From Methylophilaceae bacterium UBA5127 (lineage in GTDB: Bacteria > Pseudomonadota > Gammaproteobacteria > Burkholderiales > Methylophilaceae): a stretch of 6,189 bases of DNA. Shown piece after piece: positions 1-5,592 of the stretch. Each line of letters starts with the position of its first letter. Within the stretch, counting starts at the first letter, position 1. The translations under genes were made by a program, and so were the position numbers. The notes beneath the pieces were generated by a model. It was given only the letters and a program-made list of their open reading frames with translations, was not told the DNA's origin and ran no database searches. Location of the stretch: NCBI GenBank assembly GCA_002414145.1, contig DHYP01000039.1, positions 26,518 through 32,706 of the forward strand, written 5' to 3'.

Positions 1-97
1 CACGTGGTCCTATGATTAAATCGACGTGGGCTACCTCATTACCTTCTCCAACGAGCGCTTCACCCACCATTACTTGATTGATTTTACGCGTTTTCAT
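1..97 (-). CDS. fae: Formaldehyde-activating enzyme, N-terminal fragment (runs off left edge)
   Basis: The reverse strand from the ATG at 97-95 encodes 32 residues plus one base before the window ends. They include [14 protein letters not shown] and DLIIGPR, the characteristic N-terminus of formaldehyde-activating enzyme. Family knowledge: Fae condenses formaldehyde with tetrahydromethanopterin to methylene-H4MPT in the cytoplasm, the entry step of H4MPT-linked formaldehyde oxidation and detoxification in methylotrophs. The histidine in the VAH motif (residue 24 here) should correspond to the catalytic His of the Methylobacterium enzyme. The start is supported by AAGGA (minus strand, 107-111) nine bases upstream of the ATG and by homology beginning directly after it. 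Full-length Fae is about 170 residues, so most of the gene lies outside. Fae paralogues exist, but this N-terminus matches the canonical form. radC lies 146 bp upstream on the same strand with no visible terminator between them. Confidence 0.88.
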   Translation of the reverse strand, partial: MKTRKINQVMVGEALVGEGNEVAHVDLIIGPR

Positions 98-124
98 GAT
101 ATTCCATCCTTTCTTTTGAATATG

Positions 125-146
125 CCTGATTACATCTCTCATCAGG
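125..146 (-). promoter_or_regulatory. Inverted repeat in the fae upstream region
   Basis: The arms CCTGAT (125-130) and ATCAGG (141-146) are perfect inverted repeats around a 10-base spacer. They lie about 28 bp upstream of the fae ATG and 13 bp upstream of its ribosome binding site. No T-tract follows on either strand, so this is not an intrinsic terminator. It could be an operator half-site pair or a small hairpin in the fae leader. A 6-bp repeat can arise by chance, so function is only a suggestion. Confidence 0.3.
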
Positions 147-209
147 AAATATCACCGAAAAATCTCAATACCAGACACTACGTTTGATAGAAAGAGGAAA
201 GGTTAGTTC

Positions 210-237
210 AGTATTGCAGGTGTTTTATGCTTATCAA
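210..237 (-). promoter_or_regulatory. Candidate sigma70 promoter for fae
   Basis: On the minus strand TTGATA (237-232) and AATACT (215-210) are separated by 16 bp. The -35 matches the consensus at five of six positions, the -10 at four of six. Transcription would begin near 203 and give a leader of about 105 bases containing the inverted repeat at 125-146. Other weak matches exist in this AT-rich stretch, and fae may also be reached by read-through from radC. Confidence 0.25.
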
Positions 238-243
238 ATTTAA

Positions 244-918
244 TCAGATAAGCCCTTGTTCAGAAAAGGAAAATGTTGCGTTTCCAGCTACGATAAAATG
301 ATCCAGCACACGCATATCTAATAAAGCCAATGCCTCTTTAAGTGCCAGCGTCAGTTGCTCATCTGCACGACTCGGCTGGGCAATTCCAGAAGGGTGATTG
401 TGCGCAAAAATAACGCTTGCCGCATTGTGGTATAGAGCACGTTTTGCCACTTCTCTTGGATAGACACTGGTTTGCGTTAGCGTACCTTCAAACAATATCT
501 CGCTTGCTAGTACACGGTTTTGTGCATCAACAAACACCACCATAAACACTTCTCTTGTCATATTGCCCAACTTTAACGACAAGTAGTCTCTTACTTGTCT
601 GGGCGAACTGAGTACATCCTTTGACCGAATTTCCTCCTCTAGCGCACGACGGCTCATCTCAAAAATCGCCTGTAATTGGCAATATTTACTTTCTCCCATG
701 CCATGTATTTGATTGATTTCGGCTAAGTTAGCTGAAAATATTCCATTTAAACTACCAAACTCAATCAGCAGGTCTCGCGCTAAATCCACAGCGCTTTTAC
801 CTGCGACACCCACACGCAGAAAAATTGCTAATAACTCAGCATCTGATAGCGACTCAACGCCTTGTTGCATGAGTTTTTCCCGCGGACGCTCGCCTTCTGG
901 CCAGTCTGTAATTGCCAT
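244..918 (-). CDS. radC: RadC family protein (JAB/MPN+ metalloprotease-like domain)
   Basis: This 224-residue protein has the length and architecture of bacterial RadC (UPF0758). An N-terminal domain carries [11 protein letters not shown] at 6-16 and [15 protein letters not shown] at 23-37. A helix-hairpin-helix-like stretch (about 65-91, containing IHGMGESK) follows, then a C-terminal JAMM/MPN+ domain with the zinc-binding signature HNHPSG (173-178), Ser183 and Asp186, all intact. The family was named for a supposed role in DNA repair, but that assignment was withdrawn in E. coli. A DNA-related role is suggested by the HhH segment and by prophage and plasmid homologues; the biochemical activity is not established. 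The ATG at 918-916 is chosen because the protein begins just before the conserved WPEGERP block; its Shine-Dalgarno is weak. It is divergent from coaBC, its usual neighbour, and stops in TGA 146 bp before fae. Confidence 0.95.
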   Translation of the reverse strand: MAITDWPEGERPREKLMQQGVESLSDAELLAIFLRVGVAGKSAVDLARDLLIEFGSLNGIFSANLAEINQIHGMGESKYCQLQAIFEMSRRALEEEIRSKDVLSSPRQVRDYLSLKLGNMTREVFMVVFVDAQNRVLASEILFEGTLTQTSVYPREVAKRALYHNAASVIFAHNHPSGIAQPSRADEQLTLALKEALALLDMRVLDHFIVAGNATFSFSEQGLI

Positions 919-948
919 TGCTCATCTGCCTTATTCAATTTTCAACCG

Positions 949-957
949 ATTTTATCA
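949..957 (-). promoter_or_regulatory. Candidate extended -10 promoter element for radC
   Basis: The minus strand reads TGATAAAAT across 957-949, an extended -10 (TGn followed by TAAAAT). The hexamer 17 bp further upstream, TGGGTA, is a poor -35, which is typical of extended -10 promoters. Transcription would start near 942, about 24 bases before the radC ATG. This is pattern matching only. Confidence 0.35.
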
Positions 958-1017
958 GCTATTTCGCGCGGTACCCATCCAGGCATACTTCTCACATCGC
1001 ATTTACACTGCGTTTCA

Positions 1018-1023
1018 TATAAA
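1018..1023 (+). promoter_or_regulatory. Candidate -10 element for coaBC
   Basis: TATAAA at 1018-1023 is the best -10-like hexamer in the divergent radC-coaBC region on this strand. No good -35 lies 16-18 bp upstream (the bases there read CATCGC). If used, transcription would start near 1030, almost on the coaBC ATG, giving a leaderless or nearly leaderless message. That would fit the lack of a Shine-Dalgarno. Confidence 0.25.
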
Positions 1024-1031
1024 ATTCAACG

Positions 1032-2225
1032 ATGATGACTAAAAACGCTTCTTCTCGCATGCAAAAACTGGTGCTCGGCATTACAGGTGGCATAGCCGCT
1101 TACAAAGCTGCTGAGCTGGTACGCCTGCTTATCAAACAAAATATTGATGTGCAAGTCGTGATGTCTGAAGCGGCATGCCAATTTATCACACCCGTCACCA
1201 TGCAAGCGCTTTCTGGTCGACCTGTGTATATCAACATGTGGGATAACAGCATTGCTAATGGCATGCCGCATATTGAGCTCAGCCGTGACGCAGATGCTAT
1301 TTTAATCGCGCCCGCAAGCGCCGATTTTATTGCTAAACTTGTGCATGGGCGTGCCGACGATCTGCTTTCTACGCTCTGTTTAGCGAGAGATTGTCCACTA
1401 CTGGTTGCACCCGCTATGAATAAACAAATGTGGGAGAACCCTGCGACACAGCGCAACATTGCTCAGTTGTTACAAGACAATATAAGCGTACTTGGTCCTG
1501 CTGCAGGAGAGCAAGCTTGTGGTGAGGTAGGTCTAGGCCGTATGTTAGAACCTGAAGACTTGCTATCGGAAGTGATTGCTCACTTTACTCCCAAATTACT
1601 ACACGCTAAGCGTATATTAATTACGGCTGGAGCAACGCTTGAGATGATAGATCCAGTGCGCGCCATCACCAATTTAAGTTCAGGAAAAATGGGTTACGCA
1701 TTGGCGCAAGTAGCTGCTAGCATGGGCGCAGAAGTTACGCTGATTAGCGGTAAGAGCACATTATCTTCACCAAACCATGTAAAGATTGTTTCTGCCACGA
1801 GTGCAGAAGCCATGTATTTGGCTGTCATGCAACATATTGGTCAGCAAGATATTTTTATCTCTGTTGCAGCGGTGGCAGATTACAGCCCAGCACAAGCAGC
1901 CGCACAGAAAATCAAAAAAAGTGAAGACACACTTACATTGCATCTCATAAAAAATAAGGATATTTTAGCTGACGTTGCTTCATTACCAAACGCACCTTTC
2001 TGCGTAGGTTTTGCTGCGGAAAGCGAAAATGTCGTCGAATACGCAGACAAAAAACGATTGGCTAAAAAGCTCCCATTAATTGTCGCGAATGAAGTTACCA
2101 GCGCGATGGGGAGCGATCACAATCAGGTTTCACTGATAGATGATGCTGGCATACATCACTTATCCTCAGCACCCAAAGCCATCATCGCTCATCAGATTCT
2201 AGAACATATTGCAAAAATGCTTTAG
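1032..2225 (+). CDS. coaBC: Bifunctional phosphopantothenoylcysteine decarboxylase / phosphopantothenate-cysteine ligase
   Basis: CoaBC (Dfp) carries out two consecutive steps of coenzyme A synthesis. CoaB joins 4'-phosphopantothenate to cysteine using CTP, and the FMN-dependent CoaC domain decarboxylates the product to 4'-phosphopantetheine. The CoaC half (about 11-190) shows the flavoprotein start VLGITGGIAAYK, the active-site histidine in MPHIELS (His80), PASAD at 94-98, PAMN at 127-130 and the substrate-clamp cysteine in GEQACGEVG (Cys163). The CoaB half (about 192-397) shows ITAGATLEMIDPVR, NLSSGKMG from Asn214, AAVADY at 279-284, KIKK at 293-296 and GFAAES at 326-331. Length (397) is normal for the family. 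The start is uncertain: ATGs at 1032, 1035 and 1059 all fit, and none has a Shine-Dalgarno. In E. coli this gene is followed directly by dut; here a receptor gene intervenes. Confidence 0.97.
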   Translation: MMTKNASSRMQKLVLGITGGIAAYKAAELVRLLIKQNIDVQVVMSEAACQFITPVTMQALSGRPVYINMWDNSIANGMPHIELSRDADAILIAPASADFIAKLVHGRADDLLSTLCLARDCPLLVAPAMNKQMWENPATQRNIAQLLQDNISVLGPAAGEQACGEVGLGRMLEPEDLLSEVIAHFTPKLLHAKRILITAGATLEMIDPVRAITNLSSGKMGYALAQVAASMGAEVTLISGKSTLSSPNHVKIVSATSAEAMYLAVMQHIGQQDIFISVAAVADYSPAQAAAQKIKKSEDTLTLHLIKNKDILADVASLPNAPFCVGFAAESENVVEYADKKRLAKKLPLIVANEVTSAMGSDHNQVSLIDDAGIHHLSSAPKAIIAHQILEHIAKML

Positions 2226-2237
2226 TCGCCTCTTCAA

Positions 2238-2262
2238 TTAACCCTATGTGTTATAGGGTTAA
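2238..2262 (+). repeat. Perfect 10-bp inverted repeat downstream of coaBC
   Basis: The arms TTAACCCTAT (2238-2247) and ATAGGGTTAA (2253-2262) are exact reverse complements around the five-base loop GTGTT. It starts 13 bp after the coaBC stop. No T-tract follows, so alone it is not a classic intrinsic terminator. It may help 3'-end formation or mRNA stability together with the terminator just downstream, or act as an operator for the receptor gene. Confidence 0.6.
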
Positions 2263-2269
2263 ACTCATG

Positions 2270-2298
2270 AAAATGCTGATGTCACTAGGCATTTTTTT
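2270..2298 (+). terminator. Intrinsic terminator after coaBC
   Basis: AAAATGC (2270-2276) pairs with GCATTTT (2289-2295) across a 12-base loop, and the T-run continues to 2298 (seven T). The stem is AT-rich and only moderately stable. Position 45 bp after coaBC and the T-tract support termination of coaBC transcription before the receptor gene. Confidence 0.6.
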
Positions 2299-2307
2299 CA
2301 GTAAAAT
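2279..2307 (+). promoter_or_regulatory. Candidate sigma70 promoter for the TonB-dependent receptor
   Basis: ATGTCA (2279-2284) and TAAAAT (2302-2307) are separated by 17 bp. The -35 matches TTGACA at four of six positions and the -10 matches at five of six. Transcription would start near 2314, leaving a leader of about 30 bases. The element overlaps the loop and T-tract of the coaBC terminator. I see no convincing Fur box here, so iron control is not evident from sequence. Confidence 0.3.
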
Positions 2308-2343
2308 TTGCCCCATTCCACCCTAACTGCAAAGATAAAAGCT

Positions 2344-4434
2344 ATGAATCACCCTAATGTAAAACTGAAACCTTTAACCCTTGCTGTGCTGATGGCAAGC
2401 ACCATGCCACAAATTAGCCATGCTGAAGATAACGCAGACAAAACGCTCCATATTTCACCCATTGTCGTCACTGCTACACGTGTTGAACAAAATAGTTTTG
2501 ATTTACCAGTTTCTATCGATGTAGTAGACACTGAAACCATCCATGAAGGCAGACAACTGGTCAACTTAACAGAGACTGCAACAAGAATCCCAGGCGTTGT
2601 AGTAGCAAATAAATTTAATCTAGCACAAGATTTAGCGGTTTCAACCAGAGGATTCGGCGCTAGATCAGCTTTTGGTGTGCGTGGTGTAAGATTATATGCC
2701 GATGGCATTCCTCTATCGATGCCAGACGGTCAGGGTCAAACAGGTACGTTTAACCTAGATACCGCAAAGCAAATTGAATTTATGCGTGGTCCATTCTCAG
2801 CACTCTATGGCAACTCCTCTGGCGGCGTTGTTCAGATACTGACTAGAAATGGCGCTAATGAACCTACAGTATCTGGAGGAATCACTTTTGGTAGCTACGA
2901 CACCCAACGTGAATCGATTACTTTTGAAGGTGAGCAAGGTCCATTGAATTACATTGTTAACGGATCACACCTTTCAACTGATGGTTATAGAGACCATAGC
3001 GAAGCCAGTCGAGATATGGTGCATACAAAGCTTTCGTATGAGGTAAGCGATGCAACAAAAATTACTGTCGTGGCCACCTCGCTCAATCAGCATGACTCAC
3101 AAGACCCTCTTGCGCTCACTCCTGCGCAATACAATGCAAATCCACAGCAGGCGGGAACAAAAGCCATTTCAACAGATGCTCGTGCAAACAAAAAACAAAC
3201 ACAAGCTGGTTTAGTCATTAACCATACTATTTCTGACAAAGAAAGCCTTAGCCTGATGGGTTACTATGGCATACGCAGTTCTGATGGTTACCTTGCAATC
3301 GGTGCCGGCGCTAGTGGCGGTAGGTTATCTGCGATTGACCGTGATTTTGGCGGGCTAGATGCTAAATGGACATATAAAGACAAAATATCTGACATGCCTT
3401 ACTCAATAGTTGCAGGCTTAAACTATGACCGTATGCAAGATAATAGATCTCAACTCAACACGACCAATGGAGTAGTTTCCAGTGGATTACTCCGCAACGA
3501 AATACAAACCGTGCATAACTTTGACCAGTACATTCAAGCTACTTTTGAACCAACAGATCGTTGGCTGCTAGTGGCTGGCTTACGTCACACCAAAATTGAA
3601 TTTAGTGTTGATGACAAAATGCCAGCAAACAACAGCGGCTCACTAGACTACTCAAATACCAGCCCAGTACTTGGCGCAACGTTCAAACTCCTGCCAACAG
3701 TAAATATTTATGCTAACTATGGAAAGGGTTTTGAATCTCCAACTTTCATCGAAATGACCTATACAAACCCCACTACAGGAACTGGGCCTAATCTAACACT
3801 TAAGCCAAGCAAGAGTAAAAATTACGAAGTCGGGGTAAAAGCATTTGTTGGTGATAATACGCGCGTGAATTTCGCTCTGTTCAAAGTTGATACGGAAAAA
3901 GAAATTGTTGTTAATCAAGGACAAGGCACGACTGCCTCATTTAAAAATGCTGGTGATACAGAACGGCACGGTCTAGAGCTATCTGTAGATAGCGCACTAC
4001 CATATGACTTTAATTTCTACGGAGCTTACACTATAATGAATGCAGAGTTTAAAGACTCATTCCAGACAGGTGCTCCAGCAGTTACTGTTAATTCAGGCAA
4101 CAAAATTCCAGGCGCATACACTTCAACTACATATGCAGAACTATCTTGGAAACATACCACATCTGGCTTTAATACAGCGATCGAAGGTATACACTTTAGT
4201 GATGTCTACACTAATGATATCAATACAATTAAGGCAGATGCTTATACCGTTTTCAACCTTAGAGGTGGCTTTACTCAAAACTTAGGTAATTGGAAGCTAA
4301 ATGAATTTGCAAGAGTTGATAATGTAACTGACAAAAAATATGTGAGCTCTGTACGTGTCAACACTGCAGCAGCTTATGACCCTGGCGCTCCTCGTAATTG
4401 GACACTAGGCATTAATGCAAGTTATAAGTTTTAG
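2344..4434 (+). CDS. TonB-dependent outer-membrane receptor, YncD/PqqU-like; ligand unknown
   Basis: This 696-residue protein is an outer-membrane active transporter powered by TonB-ExbBD. Residues 1-27 look like a Sec signal peptide cleaved after SHA. A TonB box lies at about 38-44 (SPIVVTA). The plug domain (about 52-168) contains RGFGARSAFGVRG, LYADGIPLSMPDGQGQ and RGPFSALYGNSSGG. The rest is the beta-barrel, with GKGFESPT (460-467), KNAGDTERHG (534-543), RVDNVTDKKY (657-666) and the terminal phenylalanine expected of barrel proteins. From memory these blocks, plus GYRDHS (214-219), NPQQA (266-270) and KQTQAGL (284-290), recur in E. coli YncD, renamed PqqU for its role in uptake of pyrroloquinoline quinone. 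Other related receptors handle metallophores, so the ligand is inference. The ATG at 2344 is preferred over an in-frame TTG at 2308 because it directly precedes the signal peptide; its Shine-Dalgarno is weak. Terminators on both sides make it a separate transcription unit. Confidence 0.93.
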   Translation: MNHPNVKLKPLTLAVLMASTMPQISHAEDNADKTLHISPIVVTATRVEQNSFDLPVSIDVVDTETIHEGRQLVNLTETATRIPGVVVANKFNLAQDLAVSTRGFGARSAFGVRGVRLYADGIPLSMPDGQGQTGTFNLDTAKQIEFMRGPFSALYGNSSGGVVQILTRNGANEPTVSGGITFGSYDTQRESITFEGEQGPLNYIVNGSHLSTDGYRDHSEASRDMVHTKLSYEVSDATKITVVATSLNQHDSQDPLALTPAQYNANPQQAGTKAISTDARANKKQTQAGLVINHTISDKESLSLMGYYGIRSSDGYLAIGAGASGGRLSAIDRDFGGLDAKWTYKDKISDMPYSIVAGLNYDRMQDNRSQLNTTNGVVSSGLLRNEIQTVHNFDQYIQATFEPTDRWLLVAGLRHTKIEFSVDDKMPANNSGSLDYSNTSPVLGATFKLLPTVNIYANYGKGFESPTFIEMTYTNPTTGTGPNLTLKPSKSKNYEVGVKAFVGDNTRVNFALFKVDTEKEIVVNQGQGTTASFKNAGDTERHGLELSVDSALPYDFNFYGAYTIMNAEFKDSFQTGAPAVTVNSGNKIPGAYTSTTYAELSWKHTTSGFNTAIEGIHFSDVYTNDINTIKADAYTVFNLRGGFTQNLGNWKLNEFARVDNVTDKKYVSSVRVNTAAAYDPGAPRNWTLGINASYKF

Positions 4435-4446
4435 TGTGTTCTTTAT

Positions 4447-4475
4447 AAAAAGCCAGCCTAGATTGCTGGCTTTTT
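4447..4475 (+). terminator. Intrinsic terminator after the TonB-dependent receptor gene
   Basis: AAAAAGCCAGC (4447-4457) and GCTGGCTTTTT (4465-4475) form a perfect 11-bp stem with a seven-base loop. The stem has a GC-rich core and ends in a run of five T. It lies 12 bp after the receptor stop codon and separates that gene from dut. Confidence 0.92.
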
Positions 4476-4503
4476 ATTGCCTAGTGATTTTAATGACCAT
4501 TTA

Positions 4504-4517
4504 GTGTTTAATAACAC
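4504..4517. repeat. Short inverted repeat upstream of dut
   Basis: GTGTT (4504-4508) and AACAC (4513-4517) are inverted repeats around TAAT, ending 29 bp before the dut ATG. It could be an operator overlapping the dut promoter region, but five-base arms are close to chance expectation. No clear promoter hexamers were found in the 71 bp between the preceding terminator and dut. Confidence 0.2.
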
Positions 4518-4546
4518 ATTCCCTTTAACTACTGTTCACCATACTC

Positions 4547-4999
4547 ATGTCTATCACTGTTGATTTAAAAATTCTTGATAACCGTTTGCATCACATGATG
4601 CCTGCTTACGCCACCCCTGGCTCCGCAGGCTTAGATTTACGCGCATGCATAGAGCACACACAAACCATACAGGCGGGGGAAACGGTCATGATTCCTACAG
4701 GCATGGCGATTCATATTGATAACACGTACTATGCAGCATTGATACTCCCACGCTCAGGGCTCGGCCATAAACATGGCATCGTATTGGGCAATCTAGTTGG
4801 CTTAATTGACTCAGACTATCAAGGTCAACTTCTGGTCTCTTGCTGGAACCGCAGCAAAGAGGTTTTTATTCTCAATCCCATGGAGCGAATTGCACAATTA
4901 GTCATTGTCCCAGTTGTACAAGCAGACTTCCATATTGTAGATGAGTTTGCCGAAAGCGACCGTGGTGAGGGTGGCTTTGGCAGCACTGGTAAGCACTAA
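4547..4999 (+). CDS. dut: Deoxyuridine 5'-triphosphate nucleotidohydrolase (dUTPase)
   Basis: Dut hydrolyses dUTP to dUMP and pyrophosphate, keeping uracil out of DNA and supplying dUMP for thymidylate synthesis; it is a cytoplasmic homotrimer. All five motifs of the trimeric family are present: I SAGLDLRA (26-33), [12 protein letters not shown] (68-77), [16 protein letters not shown] (81-93) with the catalytic aspartate in [17 protein letters not shown] (113-123), and [11 protein letters not shown] (139-148), the flexible C-terminal arm that closes over the nucleotide. Length 150 matches the roughly 151 of E. coli. The ATG at 4547 begins right before the conserved first strand (VDLKILD); no Shine-Dalgarno is visible. 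In many proteobacteria dut follows coaBC directly, whereas here the receptor gene and its strong terminator lie between, so dut needs its own promoter. No terminator is seen before the rpmB promoter. Confidence 0.97.
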   Translation: MSITVDLKILDNRLHHMMPAYATPGSAGLDLRACIEHTQTIQAGETVMIPTGMAIHIDNTYYAALILPRSGLGHKHGIVLGNLVGLIDSDYQGQLLVSCWNRSKEVFILNPMERIAQLVIVPVVQADFHIVDEFAESDRGEGGFGSTGKH

Positions 5000-5041
5000 T
5001 ATCTCAATTTAAACAATATTCAGACATAATCGACTTTTAGC

Positions 5042-5071
5042 TTGAAAAAATTAGTATTTTTACGCTATAAT
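5042..5071 (+). promoter_or_regulatory. Strong sigma70 promoter for rpmB-rpmG
   Basis: TTGAAA (5042-5047) and a perfect TATAAT (5066-5071) are separated by 18 bp. The intervening and flanking bases are very AT-rich. Transcription should begin near 5078, giving a leader of about 33 bases before the rpmB ATG. This is the best promoter in the window, as expected for ribosomal protein genes. Confidence 0.85.
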
Positions 5072-5100
5072 TGCGGTCTTTCTAAAAAAGCAAAGTATTT

Positions 5101-5105
5101 GGAGA
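5101..5105 (+). promoter_or_regulatory. Ribosome binding site of rpmB
   Basis: GGAGA lies five to six bases before the ATG at 5111. It settles the start: the in-frame TTG at 5042 is actually the start of the -35 element, so the longer reading frame is not the gene. Confidence 0.85.
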
Positions 5106-5110
5106 CAACC

Positions 5111-5347
5111 ATGGCACGTGTATGTCAGGTAACAGGCAAAAAGCCGATGGTGGGTAACAATGTTTCTCACGCACAGAACAAAACAAGACGTCGTTTTTTA
5201 CCAAATTTACAAAACCGTAAATTCTGGGTAGAAAGCGAAAATCGCTGGGTTAGCTTACGTATTACTAACGCTGCACTTCGCACTATCGACAAAAATGGTA
5301 TTGACGCAGTACTAGCCAAAATGCGTGCTGCTGGCGAAAAAATCTAA
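5111..5347 (+). CDS. rpmB: 50S ribosomal protein L28
   Basis: The 78-residue product has the family's usual length and its conserved features: the N-terminal [12 protein letters not shown], the basic segment [12 protein letters not shown] (23-34), the RFW-like KFWVESE (37-43), and the C-terminal [15 protein letters not shown]. It is a structural component of the large ribosomal subunit. Only one cysteine (Cys5) is present, so this is the zinc-free form without CxxC pairs. The first gene of a two-gene operon, it has its own strong promoter, a good ribosome binding site, and rpmG 33 bp downstream. dut lies upstream with a 111-bp gap. Nothing in it is unusual. Confidence 0.98.
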   Translation: MARVCQVTGKKPMVGNNVSHAQNKTRRRFLPNLQNRKFWVESENRWVSLRITNAALRTIDKNGIDAVLAKMRAAGEKI

Positions 5348-5352
5348 TCAGT

Positions 5353-5366
5353 TAGACTTTAGTCTA
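5353..5366 (+). repeat. Small hairpin between rpmB and rpmG
   Basis: TAGACT (5353-5358) and AGTCTA (5361-5366) are inverted repeats separated by TT. As RNA this gives a five-base-pair stem with a four-base loop. It ends two bases before the rpmG Shine-Dalgarno (AAGGA, 5369-5373). There is no T-tract. It could modulate rpmG translation or be incidental. Confidence 0.35.
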
Positions 5367-5380
5367 CTAAGGAAAACATC

Positions 5381-5536
5381 ATGCGTGAAAAAATTAAACT
5401 AGAATCAAGTGCTGGTACAGGTCATTTCTATACCACGACAAAAAACAAACGTACCATGCCAGAAAAAATGGAAATCAAAAAATTTGATCCTGTGGCGCGT
5501 AAACACGTTATTTATAAAGAAACCAAATTAAAATAA
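5381..5536 (+). CDS. rpmG: 50S ribosomal protein L33
   Basis: A 51-residue frame begins [20 protein letters not shown], contains [22 protein letters not shown] in its middle to C-terminal half (21-42), and ends ETKLK. This is full-length L33 of the large ribosomal subunit. No cysteines are present, so it is the zinc-independent (C-minus) form. The ATG is fixed by AAGGA at 5369-5373, seven bases upstream. rpmB-rpmG is a widely conserved pair, and the two are probably cotranscribed from the promoter at 5042-5071. An intrinsic terminator begins 24 bp after the stop. Confidence 0.97.
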   Translation: MREKIKLESSAGTGHFYTTTKNKRTMPEKMEIKKFDPVARKHVIYKETKLK

Positions 5537-5560
5537 CTTTGTGTTTTTATTAATGAATAC

Positions 5561-5588
5561 AAAAAACCCGCTTCAATGCGGGTTTTTT
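5561..5588. terminator. Bidirectional intrinsic terminator between rpmG and the MscS-type gene
   Basis: AAAAAACCCGC (5561-5571) and GCGGGTTTTTT (5578-5588) form a perfect 11-bp stem with the six-base loop TTCAAT. A GC core is flanked by six A on one side and six T on the other. The T-tract serves rpmB-rpmG on the plus strand and, read on the minus strand, the convergent channel gene whose stop codon is at 5595-5593. Confidence 0.95.
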
Positions 5589-5592
5589 GTTG

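Noticed and set aside
110..145. CTGATGA followed by GAAA on the minus strand, reminiscent of a hammerhead ribozyme core.
   Set aside because: The 25 bases between the two motifs cannot form the required stem II, and no closing stems or cleavage site are visible.
713..1042. Plus-strand open frame across the radC start and the intergenic region.
   Set aside because: It is antisense to radC, its product has no recognisable domain, and the radC frame is fully conserved.
1026..1459. Two minus-strand open frames opposite coaBC (1026-1271 and 1100-1459).
   Set aside because: They are shadows of the coaBC coding sequence with no family features.
2308..2343. In-frame TTG at 2308 as an earlier receptor start.
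   Set aside because: It would place 12 residues before the signal peptide and overlap the likely transcription start; the ATG at 2344 fits a standard signal peptide.
2349..2708. Minus-strand open frame opposite the receptor plug region.
   Set aside because: Antisense shadow of the conserved plug coding sequence.
4040..4285. 81-codon plus-strand frame inside the receptor gene.
   Set aside because: It is out of frame within an intact, conserved barrel sequence and has no start signals.
2344..4434. Assignment of the receptor as a lanthanide (LutH/LanA-type) or iron-siderophore receptor.
   Set aside because: Considered because methylotrophs import lanthanides, but the remembered motif matches are to YncD and no Fur box or lanthanide-related neighbour is visible.
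5042..5110. Extension of rpmB upstream to a TTG at 5042.
   Set aside because: The TTG is the first part of the -35 hexamer, and L28 homology and the Shine-Dalgarno fix the start at 5111.
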